Origin: Acidithiobacillus caldus ATCC 51756
GTDB lineage: Bacteria > Pseudomonadota > Gammaproteobacteria > Acidithiobacillales > Acidithiobacillaceae
NCBI RefSeq assembly: GCF_000175575.2
Contig: NZ_CP005986.1
Span: 441,549 to 505,548, forward strand
Direction: 5' to 3'
DNA length: 64,000 nt
The notes below the pieces were generated by a model. It ran no database searches and had not been told where the DNA came from. It was given only the letters and a program-made list of their open reading frames with translations. Every line of letters begins with the position of its first letter. Position 1 is the first letter of the stretch. Shown piece after piece: positions 53,838 to 63,215 of this stretch. The translations under genes were made by a program, and so were the position numbers.

Positions 53838-55100
53838 ATTTACTGCTTCGGCATCAGTCATCACGGCGCACCCATCGAACTGCGCGAGAAAGTGGCCTTT
53901 TCTCCCGAGCAGTTGCCTCTCGCCCATCGCGACATCCTGGACCGGCAGCTGGCACGTGAGGTGCTCATCCTCTCCACCTGCAACCGTACCGAGATCTATG
54001 CGCACGGCCTCACCGGGGGTGGGCCCGAGATCCTGCGCGACTGGCTGCGCACCTTTCATGGTCTCGATGCCTCGGTGCTCGCCGGGCAGGGTTTCCAGTA
54101 TCGCGGTGCGGAAGTCGCGCGTCACCTTTTCCGGGTGGCGTGTGGTCTGGATTCCATGATCATCGGTGAGCCGCAGATCCTGGGTCAGGTCAAGGATGCC
54201 TACCAGATTGCGGCGGACGTGGGAGCCACCGGTCCCGTCCTCAACCGCCTTCTGCACTGGGCCTTCCGCGTGGCCAAGCGGGTACGGACGGAGACGGCCG
54301 TCGGTGCGGCCCCGGTCAGCGTGGCCTATGCGGCCGTGAGTCTGGCCAAGCAGGTGCTGGGCACGTTGGAGGGCCGGCGGATATTGCTCATCGGCGCCGG
54401 CGAAACCATCGAACTCGTGGCTACCCATCTGCGTGAGCATGAGGTGGGCGGCTTTCGGGTGGCGAATCGCAGCCGGGAGCGGGCGGATGCCCTGGCCGAA
54501 AAGTTCGGCGCCAGTGCCCACGGGCTGGAGGAAATCCCAACGCTGTTGAAAGAGGCGGACCTGGTGGTCAGTTGCACGGCCAGCACGGAACCGGTTCTGC
54601 CCGAATCCCTGGTGGCCCAGATCCTGGGTGAGCGGGACGGACGCCATCTCCTCCTCCTCGACCTCGCGGTGCCGCGGGATATTGCCGCCGGGGTTGGTCA
54701 GCTGGACGGCTGTTTTCTGTACAGCCTGGACGATCTCAACGACATCGCCCAGGCGGGGATTCGGGCGCGGCGAGAGGCAGCCGACGCGGCGGAAGCCATC
54801 ATCCACGACGAAGTGGCCGACTTTCAGCGCTGGCGCGACAGCCTGGACGTGGTCCCGGCCATTCGCCGCCTGCGTGAGCACGTCGAACAGGCGCGCCAGG
54901 ACGAACTCAAACGTTTCTACCACTACCTGGATCAGGGGCAAGATCCGAAGCTGGTGCTGGAGTCCTTTTCCAAGGCGCTGATGAACAAGGTCTTGCACGA
55001 CCCCATTTCCACCCTGCGTCAGCCCTGCCAGGAGGCTACCAGCGAGGCCCTGGTGGCCTCCCTGGATATCCTCTTTCACCTTAGCGACGCCGAGGGATGA
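53838..55100 (+). CDS. hemA: Glutamyl-tRNA reductase, probable AUU start
   Basis: First enzyme of tetrapyrrole synthesis, reducing glutamyl-tRNA to glutamate-1-semialdehyde. Conserved features include [20 protein letters not shown] at the N-terminus, catalytic Cys in [12 protein letters not shown] (about 48), [25 protein letters not shown]-binding [15 protein letters not shown], and the C-terminal dimerisation helices. No ATG, GTG or TTG lies between an in-frame TGA (53811-53813) and the conserved N-terminus. The first GTG (53892) would delete the GISHHxAP segment. ATT at 53838 has GGGA 7-10 nt upstream and gives 420 residues, near the family length (418 in E. coli). Overlaps prfA by 4 bp. 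Confidence 0.88.
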   Translation: MYCFGISHHGAPIELREKVAFSPEQLPLAHRDILDRQLAREVLILSTCNRTEIYAHGLTGGGPEILRDWLRTFHGLDASVLAGQGFQYRGAEVARHLFRVACGLDSMIIGEPQILGQVKDAYQIAADVGATGPVLNRLLHWAFRVAKRVRTETAVGAAPVSVAYAAVSLAKQVLGTLEGRRILLIGAGETIELVATHLREHEVGGFRVANRSRERADALAEKFGASAHGLEEIPTLLKEADLVVSCTASTEPVLPESLVAQILGERDGRHLLLLDLAVPRDIAAGVGQLDGCFLYSLDDLNDIAQAGIRARREAADAAEAIIHDEVADFQRWRDSLDVVPAIRRLREHVEQARQDELKRFYHYLDQGQDPKLVLESFSKALMNKVLHDPISTLRQPCQEATSEALVASLDILFHLSDAEG

Positions 55101-56194
55101 GCCTCAGTCCTCGTCTGGAAGCTCAGCTGGAGCAGCTGGCCGAGCGTGCCGAAGAATTGCAAAAGGCCTTGGCGAGCCCCGAGATCGTGCAGGACAACGC
55201 CCGCTTTCAGGCCTTTTCCCGGGAGCTTGGTGAAATCCAGCCCATCCTCGAACTGTTGCAGGCACACGAAGAGCAGCGGCAACGGTGGGATGAGGCGCGT
55301 GAGCTCCTCCTGGCGGAGCGCGATCCGGAACTGCGCGCATTGGCCGAGGAAGACCAGCGCGAGGCCGAGGCGGAGCTTGCCCGCATCGAGGAATCCCTGC
55401 AGGTGCGTCTGCTGCCCCGCGATCCCAACGATGAGCGCAATGTCTTCTTAGAGATCCGCGCGGGAACGGGTGGGGAGGAGGCGGCCCTTTTCGCGGCGGA
55501 CCTCGCGCGCATGTACACCCGCTATGCCGAAGGTCGGGGTTTCGGTGTGACGGTCCTATCCAGCACCGAATCGGAGCGCGGCGGGTACAAGGAGATCGTC
55601 CTCGAGATCAGTGGCCGCGGGGCCTATTCGCGGTTGAAGTTCGAGTCGGGTGGGCATCGGGTGCAGCGGGTACCCGAGACCGAATCCCAAGGCCGTATCC
55701 ACACCTCTGCCTGTACCGTCGCGGTGCTGCCGGAGGTGGACGCCGTCCATGAGATCCACATCCAGCCCAGCGATCTGCGTATCGATACCTATCGGGCCAG
55801 CGGTGCCGGCGGTCAGCACGTCAACAAGACCGACTCGGCCATTCGCATCACCCATCTGCCTACAGGGCTCGTGGTCGCCTGCCAGGAGGACCGCTCGCAG
55901 CACAAGAATCGTGCCCGAGCCATGGCTCTGCTGCAGGCGCGCCTCTTGGAGATGGTGCGGGAGCAGCAGGAGAGTTCCACAGCCGCCACGCGGCGTTCGC
56001 TGATCGGCTCGGGGGATCGCTCCGAGCGCATTCGGACCTACAACTTCCCCCAAGGGCGGATCACCGACCACCGCATCAATCTCACCATCTACCGTCTGGA
56101 GGCCGTGCTGGCGGGTGAACTGGATGCCCTCATCGACCCGCTCATCCGCGAACATCAGGCAGAGCTCCTGGCGCAGAGTGCTGGCTTGAGTTGA
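55097..56194 (+). CDS. prfA: Peptide chain release factor 1
   Basis: 365-residue factor terminating translation at UAA and UAG. The tripeptide anticodon PxT appears as PET in [27 protein letters not shown]. The GGQ hydrolysis motif is [20 protein letters not shown] (about 235-254). The N-terminal helical domain and C-terminal [20 protein letters not shown] are typical. Start overlaps hemA by 4 bp, the classic hemA-prfA-prmC cluster. It recognises UAG, which matters for the amber-interrupted methyltransferase in the island. Confidence 0.97.
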   Translation: MSLSPRLEAQLEQLAERAEELQKALASPEIVQDNARFQAFSRELGEIQPILELLQAHEEQRQRWDEARELLLAERDPELRALAEEDQREAEAELARIEESLQVRLLPRDPNDERNVFLEIRAGTGGEEAALFAADLARMYTRYAEGRGFGVTVLSSTESERGGYKEIVLEISGRGAYSRLKFESGGHRVQRVPETESQGRIHTSACTVAVLPEVDAVHEIHIQPSDLRIDTYRASGAGGQHVNKTDSAIRITHLPTGLVVACQEDRSQHKNRARAMALLQARLLEMVREQQESSTAATRRSLIGSGDRSERIRTYNFPQGRITDHRINLTIYRLEAVLAGELDALIDPLIREHQAELLAQSAGLS

Positions 56195-57066
56195 TGGCCG
56201 TACCCCAAAGCTCGGTGCGTATAGCCGATGTGCAGCGCGATCTGGCGCAGGCCCTGGCGAAGGTCAGCGACCAGGCGCGAGCGGAGGCGCGCTGGCTTCT
56301 GGAGGCCGTGCTGGGATGGGATGCCGCTACGCTTCTGCGCCGTGCCGACGAGGCTCTGCCGGCAGCCGCCGCAGTTGCGCTTGACGCGCTCCTCTCCCGC
56401 CGCCTGTCTGGGGAGCCGCTGGCCTACTGTCTGGGTACTGCGCCTTTTCTCGACTTCGAACTGGCGGTATCACCAGCGGTGCTCATCCCCCGGGCCGACA
56501 CCGAGGTGTTGGTGCAGGCGGCGCTGGAGCGCATGCCTCTCTACGGGCGGCAAAAGGTGCTGGATCTCGGCACGGGCTCCGGCGCCATCGCCTTGGCACT
56601 GGCCCGCAGCCGACCCACGGCCGAGATTACCGGCGTCGATCTGAGCAGCGACGCCCTTGCCCTCGCCCGGGCCAATGCCAAGGCTCTGGGGCTTGTGGTG
56701 GATTGGCAGCAGGGGCATTGGTGTCGCGCCCTTGCACCGGGGCAACGCTTCGACCTCATCGTCAGCAATCCGCCCTATCTTGCCGCCGATGATCCTCACC
56801 TGGCGGAACTGCAGCACGAGCCCGCTCTTGCCCTCGTGGCGGGCCCTACGGGCTACGAGGCCTTCACGGAAATTCTGGAAGCCGTCCGAGATAGGCTGAA
56901 TCCGGGTGCCTGGCTGCTTTTCGAGCACGGCTGGGACCAGGGGCCAGCGCTTCGGGAAAGGCTCACGGCCAGCGGTTTTCGGGCGGTCTTTGGGCAGCGA
57001 GACGGCGCTGGGCGGGAGCGGGTCAGCGGCGGTCGATGGGGAGGGACAGATGCCGGAATTGCCTGA
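56194..57066 (+). CDS. prmC: Peptide chain release factor N5-glutamine methyltransferase
   Basis: 290-residue SAM-dependent enzyme methylating the GGQ glutamine of RF1/RF2. An N-terminal helical domain (to about 80) is followed by a methyltransferase fold with VLDLGTGSGAIALALA (about 121-136) and catalytic NPPY in LIVSNPPYLAADD (about 187-195). The ATG at 56194 overlaps the prfA stop as TGATG; a TTG one codon earlier is also possible. Directly follows its substrate gene. Confidence 0.95.
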   Translation: MAVPQSSVRIADVQRDLAQALAKVSDQARAEARWLLEAVLGWDAATLLRRADEALPAAAAVALDALLSRRLSGEPLAYCLGTAPFLDFELAVSPAVLIPRADTEVLVQAALERMPLYGRQKVLDLGTGSGAIALALARSRPTAEITGVDLSSDALALARANAKALGLVVDWQQGHWCRALAPGQRFDLIVSNPPYLAADDPHLAELQHEPALALVAGPTGYEAFTEILEAVRDRLNPGAWLLFEHGWDQGPALRERLTASGFRAVFGQRDGAGRERVSGGRWGGTDAGIA

Positions 57067-57862
57067 GGTGGAGGTCACCCGCCTGGCCCTCGCGCCCCAC
57101 CTGGAGGGACAGACCCTGACCGGCGCGGTGGTGCGCCAGAAAAAGCTGCGCCAGTGGGTGCCCCCGGATCTCGATAGCCGGTTACGGGGACGCGTGCTGA
57201 ACCGCCTGGATCGGCGCGGCAAGTATCTGCTGGCGGATTTTGTCCACGGCCAGCTCCTGCTGCATCTGGGGATGAGCGGCAGTTTGCGCCTGCTGCCTCA
57301 GGACATGGCAGCAACGGTCCACGATCACGTCGATATCCTCCTCGGCGATGGTCGCTGTCTGCGCTTTCGCGATCCCCGGCGTTTTGGCCTGATCCTGTGG
57401 AATACCGAGGGTGCAGCCCACCCACTGCTGCGGGACCTGGGGCCGGAGCCGCTGGCGGAAAATTTTTCCGGCCAAGTGCTGTATCGGCGCAGTCGCGGCC
57501 GGCAACAGGCGGTCAAGAGCTTCCTCATGGACAGCCACACGGTGGTGGGCGTTGGTAACATCTACGCTACCGAAAGCCTGTTCCGGGCGGGGATCGACCC
57601 GCGTCGAGCAGCAGGCCGCATCTCTGCGGCACGCTACGACGATCTCGCAATGGTCATTCGCACGGTGCTGCGTGAGGCCATCGCCCAAGGCGGTACGACC
57701 TTGCGCGACTTTTTCCAGCCCGATGGCGGTAACGGCTATTTTCGACTATCTCTACAGGCCTACGGCAGAGAGGGGGAGCCCTGCATACGCTGTGGTGGGA
57801 CTCTGCGCGGCCAGCGTCTCGGCGGACGTGCCACGGTCTTTTGTCCGTACTGTCAACATTAG
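57050..57862 (+). CDS. mutM: Formamidopyrimidine-DNA glycosylase
   Basis: 270-residue bifunctional glycosylase/AP lyase removing 8-oxoguanine. The N-terminal catalytic Pro-Glu is PELPEVEVTRLAL. LLLHLGMSGSLRL, the Lys in RRGKYLLADF, VVGVGNIYATESLFRAGIDP (H2TH) and the C-terminal zinc finger CIRCGGTLRG... FCPYCQH are all present. The ATG at 57050 has GGGGAGGGA upstream and overlaps the end of prmC by 17 bp. DNA-repair gene within the hemA operon. Confidence 0.96.
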   Translation: MPELPEVEVTRLALAPHLEGQTLTGAVVRQKKLRQWVPPDLDSRLRGRVLNRLDRRGKYLLADFVHGQLLLHLGMSGSLRLLPQDMAATVHDHVDILLGDGRCLRFRDPRRFGLILWNTEGAAHPLLRDLGPEPLAENFSGQVLYRRSRGRQQAVKSFLMDSHTVVGVGNIYATESLFRAGIDPRRAAGRISAARYDDLAMVIRTVLREAIAQGGTTLRDFFQPDGGNGYFRLSLQAYGREGEPCIRCGGTLRGQRLGGRATVFCPYCQH

Positions 57863-57879
57863 TCGCACAGGAGCGTTCG

Positions 57880-59853
57880 GTGGACCCAAAATCCTTGCAA
57901 TCCTCCCCTATTCTTCAGGGAATCGAGGACCTCAACGCTTGGCGAAGTGCGGTGGTGGAGCAGCTGCACGGGCTCTCCAACCTGACCAGCGAACTCGGTC
58001 TGTTACCGGGCAGCGTCATCCTGCATCTGGAGACCCTGGCCTTCGAGATCGAGCGGGATAGTCTGCGTCTCGCTCTGGTGGGCGAGTTTTCGCGGGGCAA
58101 GACCGAACTCATCAACGCCCTGTTCTTTGCCGATCAGGGTACCCGCCTGCTGCCCTCGGGCACGGGTCAGACGACCATGTGTCCGGTGGAGATTCGCGGA
58201 GCACCCCAGGGCCGCCCCGGTTTGCAGCTGCTGCCCATCGCCAGTCGGGCCATGGATGTCAGCATCGAGAAACTGAAACGGGCCGGCAGTGCCTGGGTGC
58301 GCTTGGCCTACGATTCGGCGCAGCAAGCCCATGAGCGCAGCGCCATGCTCAAGAGCCTCACGGAAACCACCTGTGTGGCCATCGAGGAGGCCCGTCGACT
58401 GGGGCTGTGTCCGCCGCTGAATCGCACGCCCAAGGATCGGGAGCGGAGCATCTGTCCCTCCTGCGGTCTGGGCAAGGTGCTCATTCCGCGCTGGCGCCAT
58501 GCCCAATTGTTTCTGCCTCATCCCATCCTGGACGCGGGTCTGACCATACTCGATACCCCGGGCCTCAATGCCATCGGTGCCGAACCCGAGCTGACCTTTG
58601 GCATGCTTGCCGACGCAGATGCCGTCCTCTTCGTCCTGGGCATCGACACGGGCGTGACGCAGAGCGACCTCACCATCTGGGATCAATACCTGCGGCGCAA
58701 CAAGGAGCAGCCGCAGCTGGTGCTCCTCAACAAGATCGACACGCTCTGGGACGAGCTGCGCGATCCCTTCGAGATCGAGGACGAGATCAGCATGCAGGTG
58801 GAAAAAACGGCGCAACGGCTCGGCATCGACGCGGAGCGGGTGCTTCCCGTATCTGGGCAGAAGGCCCTGTTGGCGCGTATCCGCGGCGATGCCCACCTAC
58901 TGGAGAAGAGTGGTCTGCCGCAACTGGAGGCGAGCATCGCCCGCCTGCTGATCCCGGCGCGCCGCGCGGTCTTGCAGGAGCGTTGTACCGCCCTGGTGGA
59001 GCGCGTGCAGCGCGACCAGCAACAGCTCTTGCAGGAGCAGGACCGTGCCATCGCCGTACAGATGGAGAGCATCCAGGCTCTGAAGGAGCGCACCAGTGAG
59101 AAGGTCCCCCGCCTCGTCGCTCAGCACAAGGCCATGCTGGCCAGTTTCGATCAGGACCGGCAGCGCTTCGAGGCGCGCAAGGCGGACTTTCGCGCCGCAG
59201 TGGACCGGGCCCTGTTGGCGCCCCTGTCCCCCGATCGCTTCGATGCCCGGATCGGGGCGGCGCGTAGCGAGATGCTCGCCGCTTGGACCACAGCCGGCAT
59301 CGTCGAACGCTTTCGCAGTTTTTTTGCCGAGGCCATCGCCCATTTCGATACGGCCCTGCGTGGCTCCGCCGAGGTCAATGCGCAGATTGCCGGGGAATAT
59401 GCCGCCCTCCAGGAGCGCTATCGGCTGCCGTCCCTGAGTACCATTCCCTACGCCATCATGCCCCGTCGTGCCGAGCTTCTGGCCATGGCCGAGAACTACG
59501 AGCGCTTCGGCATGATGCTGGAGATTGCGGTCAACACCCAGAGTGCCGTGGTGCGCAAGGCCTTTCTCACCGTGGCTGGCAAGGTACGCGATTTCATCGT
59601 CGAAACGCGCCGCGACGCCGAGGGTTGGGTGGACGAGATGATGGCGGTGATGAACCGCCAGCTGGAACTCTACCGGCAAAAGGCAGAGGAAGAACTGGAT
59701 GCCCTGGAGAACATCGCCGTCGCCATGGGCAACATCGATACCCGTCTCCAGCAACTGCGGGCCAATCGCGCGGCGCTTGCCGAGCGTAGTGCGGCCCTGG
59801 AACAGATCGCCAACCGACTGCACCGGGCCTTGCAGGGAAAATCTCTGGACTGA
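57880..59853 (+). CDS. Dynamin-like GTPase
   Basis: 657 residues. The GTPase domain (about 60-330) has G1 LVGEFSRGKTELINALFF, G2-type Thr in GTGQTTMCPV, G3 LDTPGLNAIG and G4 LLNKIDTLWDEL. Between G2 and G3 lies an insertion of about 110 residues with a CPSC pair. The rest is long alpha-helical stalk (about 370-655), as in bacterial dynamin-like proteins that bind membranes. The GTG at 57880 has AGGAG 8-12 nt upstream. It follows mutM by 17 bp, so it is probably expressed with hemA-prfA-prmC-mutM. Role unknown. Confidence 0.83.
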   Translation: MDPKSLQSSPILQGIEDLNAWRSAVVEQLHGLSNLTSELGLLPGSVILHLETLAFEIERDSLRLALVGEFSRGKTELINALFFADQGTRLLPSGTGQTTMCPVEIRGAPQGRPGLQLLPIASRAMDVSIEKLKRAGSAWVRLAYDSAQQAHERSAMLKSLTETTCVAIEEARRLGLCPPLNRTPKDRERSICPSCGLGKVLIPRWRHAQLFLPHPILDAGLTILDTPGLNAIGAEPELTFGMLADADAVLFVLGIDTGVTQSDLTIWDQYLRRNKEQPQLVLLNKIDTLWDELRDPFEIEDEISMQVEKTAQRLGIDAERVLPVSGQKALLARIRGDAHLLEKSGLPQLEASIARLLIPARRAVLQERCTALVERVQRDQQQLLQEQDRAIAVQMESIQALKERTSEKVPRLVAQHKAMLASFDQDRQRFEARKADFRAAVDRALLAPLSPDRFDARIGAARSEMLAAWTTAGIVERFRSFFAEAIAHFDTALRGSAEVNAQIAGEYAALQERYRLPSLSTIPYAIMPRRAELLAMAENYERFGMMLEIAVNTQSAVVRKAFLTVAGKVRDFIVETRRDAEGWVDEMMAVMNRQLELYRQKAEEELDALENIAVAMGNIDTRLQQLRANRAALAERSAALEQIANRLHRALQGKSLD

Positions 59854-59858
59854 GACGC

Positions 59859-60674
<816 letters not shown>

Positions 60675-60678
<4 letters not shown>

Positions 60679-61238
60679 GGGCTCACCTCGTGACGGTGGT
60701 ATAGGTGGTAGTGGCTGTCGCCGCAGTGACCGTGGCGATGCAGGGACCAGTCTTGGGGCAGGCTATCCTCTGGCCAGACCTCGTCCACGGCACTTTCCAG
60801 ATAGAGCCACCGGGCCTGCGCGAGTGCGGGGCTCGCGAACAGGCTTGCTTGCACGCGCCGCGGCCAATCCTGGTGAAACGGCGGATCCAGCAGGACGATG
60901 TCGAAGCCTTGCCGGCACTGTTTGAGGAAAACCAGGGCATCGTGACCACAGAGGGCGGACTCGGGGCAGGCGCAGGCGGCAAGATTGGCGCGAAGCAGAT
61001 CGCGGTGGCGTGGCAGCTTTTCCACGAGGCACACCTGTGCCGCTCCACGGGACCAGGCCTCCAGGGCCAGGGCGCCCGTGCCGGCGAAGAGGTCCAGTAC
61101 CCGCGCCCCCTGCACGGCAGCACCCAGCCAGTTGAAGAGGCGCTCGCGCACGATCCCCGGTGTCGGTCGCACGGACGTCCCCGGGGGCGTCCGCAGCACC
61201 CGCCCGCGGTGTCTACCGCCGACGATACGCAGGCTCAA
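60675..61238 (-). CDS. rsmD: 16S rRNA (guanine(966)-N(2))-methyltransferase
   Basis: 187-residue SAM-dependent enzyme modifying G966 of 16S rRNA. It begins LRIVGGRHRGRVLRTPPGTSVRPTPGIVRERLFNWLG. The SAM-binding motif is VLDLFAGTGALALEAWSRGA (about 50-69), and the catalytic DPPF is in IVLLDPPFHQDW (about 119). The start is probably TTG at 61238, but TTG at 61283 would add 15 residues closer to the E. coli N-terminal length. The frame remains open beyond that into ftsY. Divergent from ftsY across about 100 bp. Confidence 0.92.
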
Positions 61239-61338
61239 GATCGGGCGTGCGCTGCCGCAAGACAGCTTCCCGGATTGTCGCAACTGCGCCGAGGGGGGAT
61301 AATGCCCCACACCATTCCCAAACCTCCCCCTGGAAAAC

Positions 61339-62550
61339 ATGGTCTTTAATTGGTTCAAGCGTAACAAAGGCAAGGCAGAAGAGGAAAGCGGCGACACCAG
61401 CGCGTCGGTGCCCGAATCGCAGGTCGAGCCCGCGCCGCCGACGCCAACGCCACAGCAGGGCGAGAGCGCCGCTCCGCCGGAGGAGACCCCCGTCACCGAA
61501 GCGGCCCTCACGCCGGCTGGCACCATCGCCAGTGCGTCGGACCATGCGCCGGTGGCACCGTCCTCCACGAAGCCCGATGACGACACGCGCGGCGCGCGGT
61601 CGGAGGCGGACGCGGAGGCTCCACGTCGGGGGCTCTTTGGACGCTTGCGGGAAGGGCTGCGCCGCAGCCGGGAGCAGATCAGCGCCAGTGTCGAGCAACT
61701 GGTACTCGGTAAGAAGGTCATTGATGACGAGCTCTTGGAGGATTTGGAGGCCATCCTCCTGCAAGCCGACATGGGCGTGGCCGCGACCCGGGACATCATG
61801 GATCGGGTGACACAAAGGGTGCGCCGCAACGAGCTGAAAGATCCCGCGGCTCTGCGCGCCGCCATCCGTCAGGCCTTGCTGGATATTCTCCAGCCCCGGG
61901 CGCAGCCGTGGACGCCCGCCAAAGGGCAAACGCAGGTGCTGATGATGGTGGGTATCAATGGTGCCGGCAAGACCACGACCATCGGCAAGCTCGCGGCACG
62001 CTGGAAGGCCGAGGGCTATTCCATCCTCTTGGGCGCCGGCGATACCTTCCGCGCCGCCGCCGTCGAGCAGCTCACGGGTTGGGCCGAGCGGGTCCAGGTA
62101 CCCGTCATTGCCCAGGGTGCCGGCGCCGATAGCGCTTCCGTCCTGTACGATGCCTATGCGGCGGCGCGCGCACGCGGCATCGACCTCGTCATTGCCGACA
62201 CCGCCGGACGTCTGCACACCCAGGGTCACCTCATGGAAGAGCTGAAGAAGGTCAAGCGGGTGCTAGCCAAGCAGGATCCCGGCGCGCCGCATCAGATCTG
62301 GCTGGTGCTCGATGCCGGTACCGGGCAGAATGCCCTCCAGCAGGTACGGCAATTCCACGAGGCGGTGGGTTTGACGGGCATCTGCATCACCAAACTCGAC
62401 GGCACCGCCAAGGGTGGCGTGGTGGCGGCGGTGGCCAAGGCCCTGCCCCTGCCCATTCGCTTCATCGGCGTCGGTGAAGGGGTGGAGGATTTACGGCCTT
62501 TCTCGGCGGAGGCCTTTGTCGACGCCCTCGTTGCGGAGACCGGATCGTGA
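61339..62550 (+). CDS. ftsY: Signal recognition particle receptor FtsY
   Basis: 403-residue SRP GTPase that delivers ribosomes to the translocon. It has an acidic, Pro/Ala-rich A domain (about 10-95), then the N domain LFGRLREGLRRSREQISASVEQL and the G domain with VGINGAGKTTTIGKLA (about 210-225), GDTFRAAAVEQL, DTAGRLHTQGHLM and TKLDGTAKGG. Heads the conserved ftsY-ftsE-ftsX cell-division cluster; the stop overlaps the ftsE GTG start by 4 bp. Confidence 0.96.
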   Translation: MVFNWFKRNKGKAEEESGDTSASVPESQVEPAPPTPTPQQGESAAPPEETPVTEAALTPAGTIASASDHAPVAPSSTKPDDDTRGARSEADAEAPRRGLFGRLREGLRRSREQISASVEQLVLGKKVIDDELLEDLEAILLQADMGVAATRDIMDRVTQRVRRNELKDPAALRAAIRQALLDILQPRAQPWTPAKGQTQVLMMVGINGAGKTTTIGKLAARWKAEGYSILLGAGDTFRAAAVEQLTGWAERVQVPVIAQGAGADSASVLYDAYAAARARGIDLVIADTAGRLHTQGHLMEELKKVKRVLAKQDPGAPHQIWLVLDAGTGQNALQQVRQFHEAVGLTGICITKLDGTAKGGVVAAVAKALPLPIRFIGVGEGVEDLRPFSAEAFVDALVAETGS

Positions 62551-63215
62551 TCGAGTTCATCAATGTCACCAAACACTACCCGGGACGGCGGCACGTCCTG
62601 CGCGAGATCAATCTACGCTTGCCCAAGGGCGAGATGGCGCTGCTCACCGGACCTTCGGGTGCGGGCAAGAGCACCCTGTTGAAGCTCCTCACCCGTCTGG
62701 AAGACGTCAGCCACGGCACCCTGATGGTGGGTGGCGTGGATCTCGCCACCCTCAAGCGTCGCCACATCCCCGCCTATCGTCGGCGCGTCGGGGTGGTCTT
62801 CCAGGATCACAAGCTGCTCATGGATCGGGACGTCTACAGCAATGTCGCCCTCACCCTGCAAGTGGCCGGGGTGCCCCCCCGGCAGATCGAGAGCCGGGTA
62901 CGGGCGGCACTGGAAAAGGTCGGCCTCGGTGACCGTCTGCGCGAGCTGCCGGCGACTCTGTCCGGTGGCGAGCAACAGCGGGTCGGCATCGCTCGGGCTA
63001 TCGTCCACACCCCGGAAATTCTGCTGGCGGACGAACCCACGGGTAACCTCGACCCGGCCCTGAGCGATGAGATCCTCGATCTTTTCCGGGATTTTCATCG
63101 CCACGGCACAACGGTCCTCGTCGCCACCCACGACGCCCGACAGATAGCGCGACTCGGCCTGCCGGCCCTGCACCTGGAGCAAGGCCGCCTGCATGCTCCC
63201 AAGGAGTTCTCATGA
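62547..63215 (+). CDS. ftsE: Cell division ATP-binding protein FtsE
   Basis: 222-residue ABC ATPase of the divisome. Walker A is LTGPSGAGKSTLLKLL (about 34-49), the Q-loop VVFQDHKLL, the signature LSGGEQQRVGIARAI (about 138-152), and Walker B ILLADEPTGNLDP. GTG start overlaps ftsY; its stop overlaps ftsX by 4 bp (ATGA). With FtsX it controls periplasmic peptidoglycan hydrolases during division. Confidence 0.97.
   Translation: MIEFINVTKHYPGRRHVLREINLRLPKGEMALLTGPSGAGKSTLLKLLTRLEDVSHGTLMVGGVDLATLKRRHIPAYRRRVGVVFQDHKLLMDRDVYSNVALTLQVAGVPPRQIESRVRAALEKVGLGDRLRELPATLSGGEQQRVGIARAIVHTPEILLADEPTGNLDPALSDEILDLFRDFHRHGTTVLVATHDARQIARLGLPALHLEQGRLHAPKEFS

Noticed and set aside
53645-53959. GTG-initiated frame overlapping the hemA 5' end as an alternative hemA start
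   Set aside because: The GTG at 53810 is in a different frame from hemA and yields an unrelated Arg/Ser-rich sequence.
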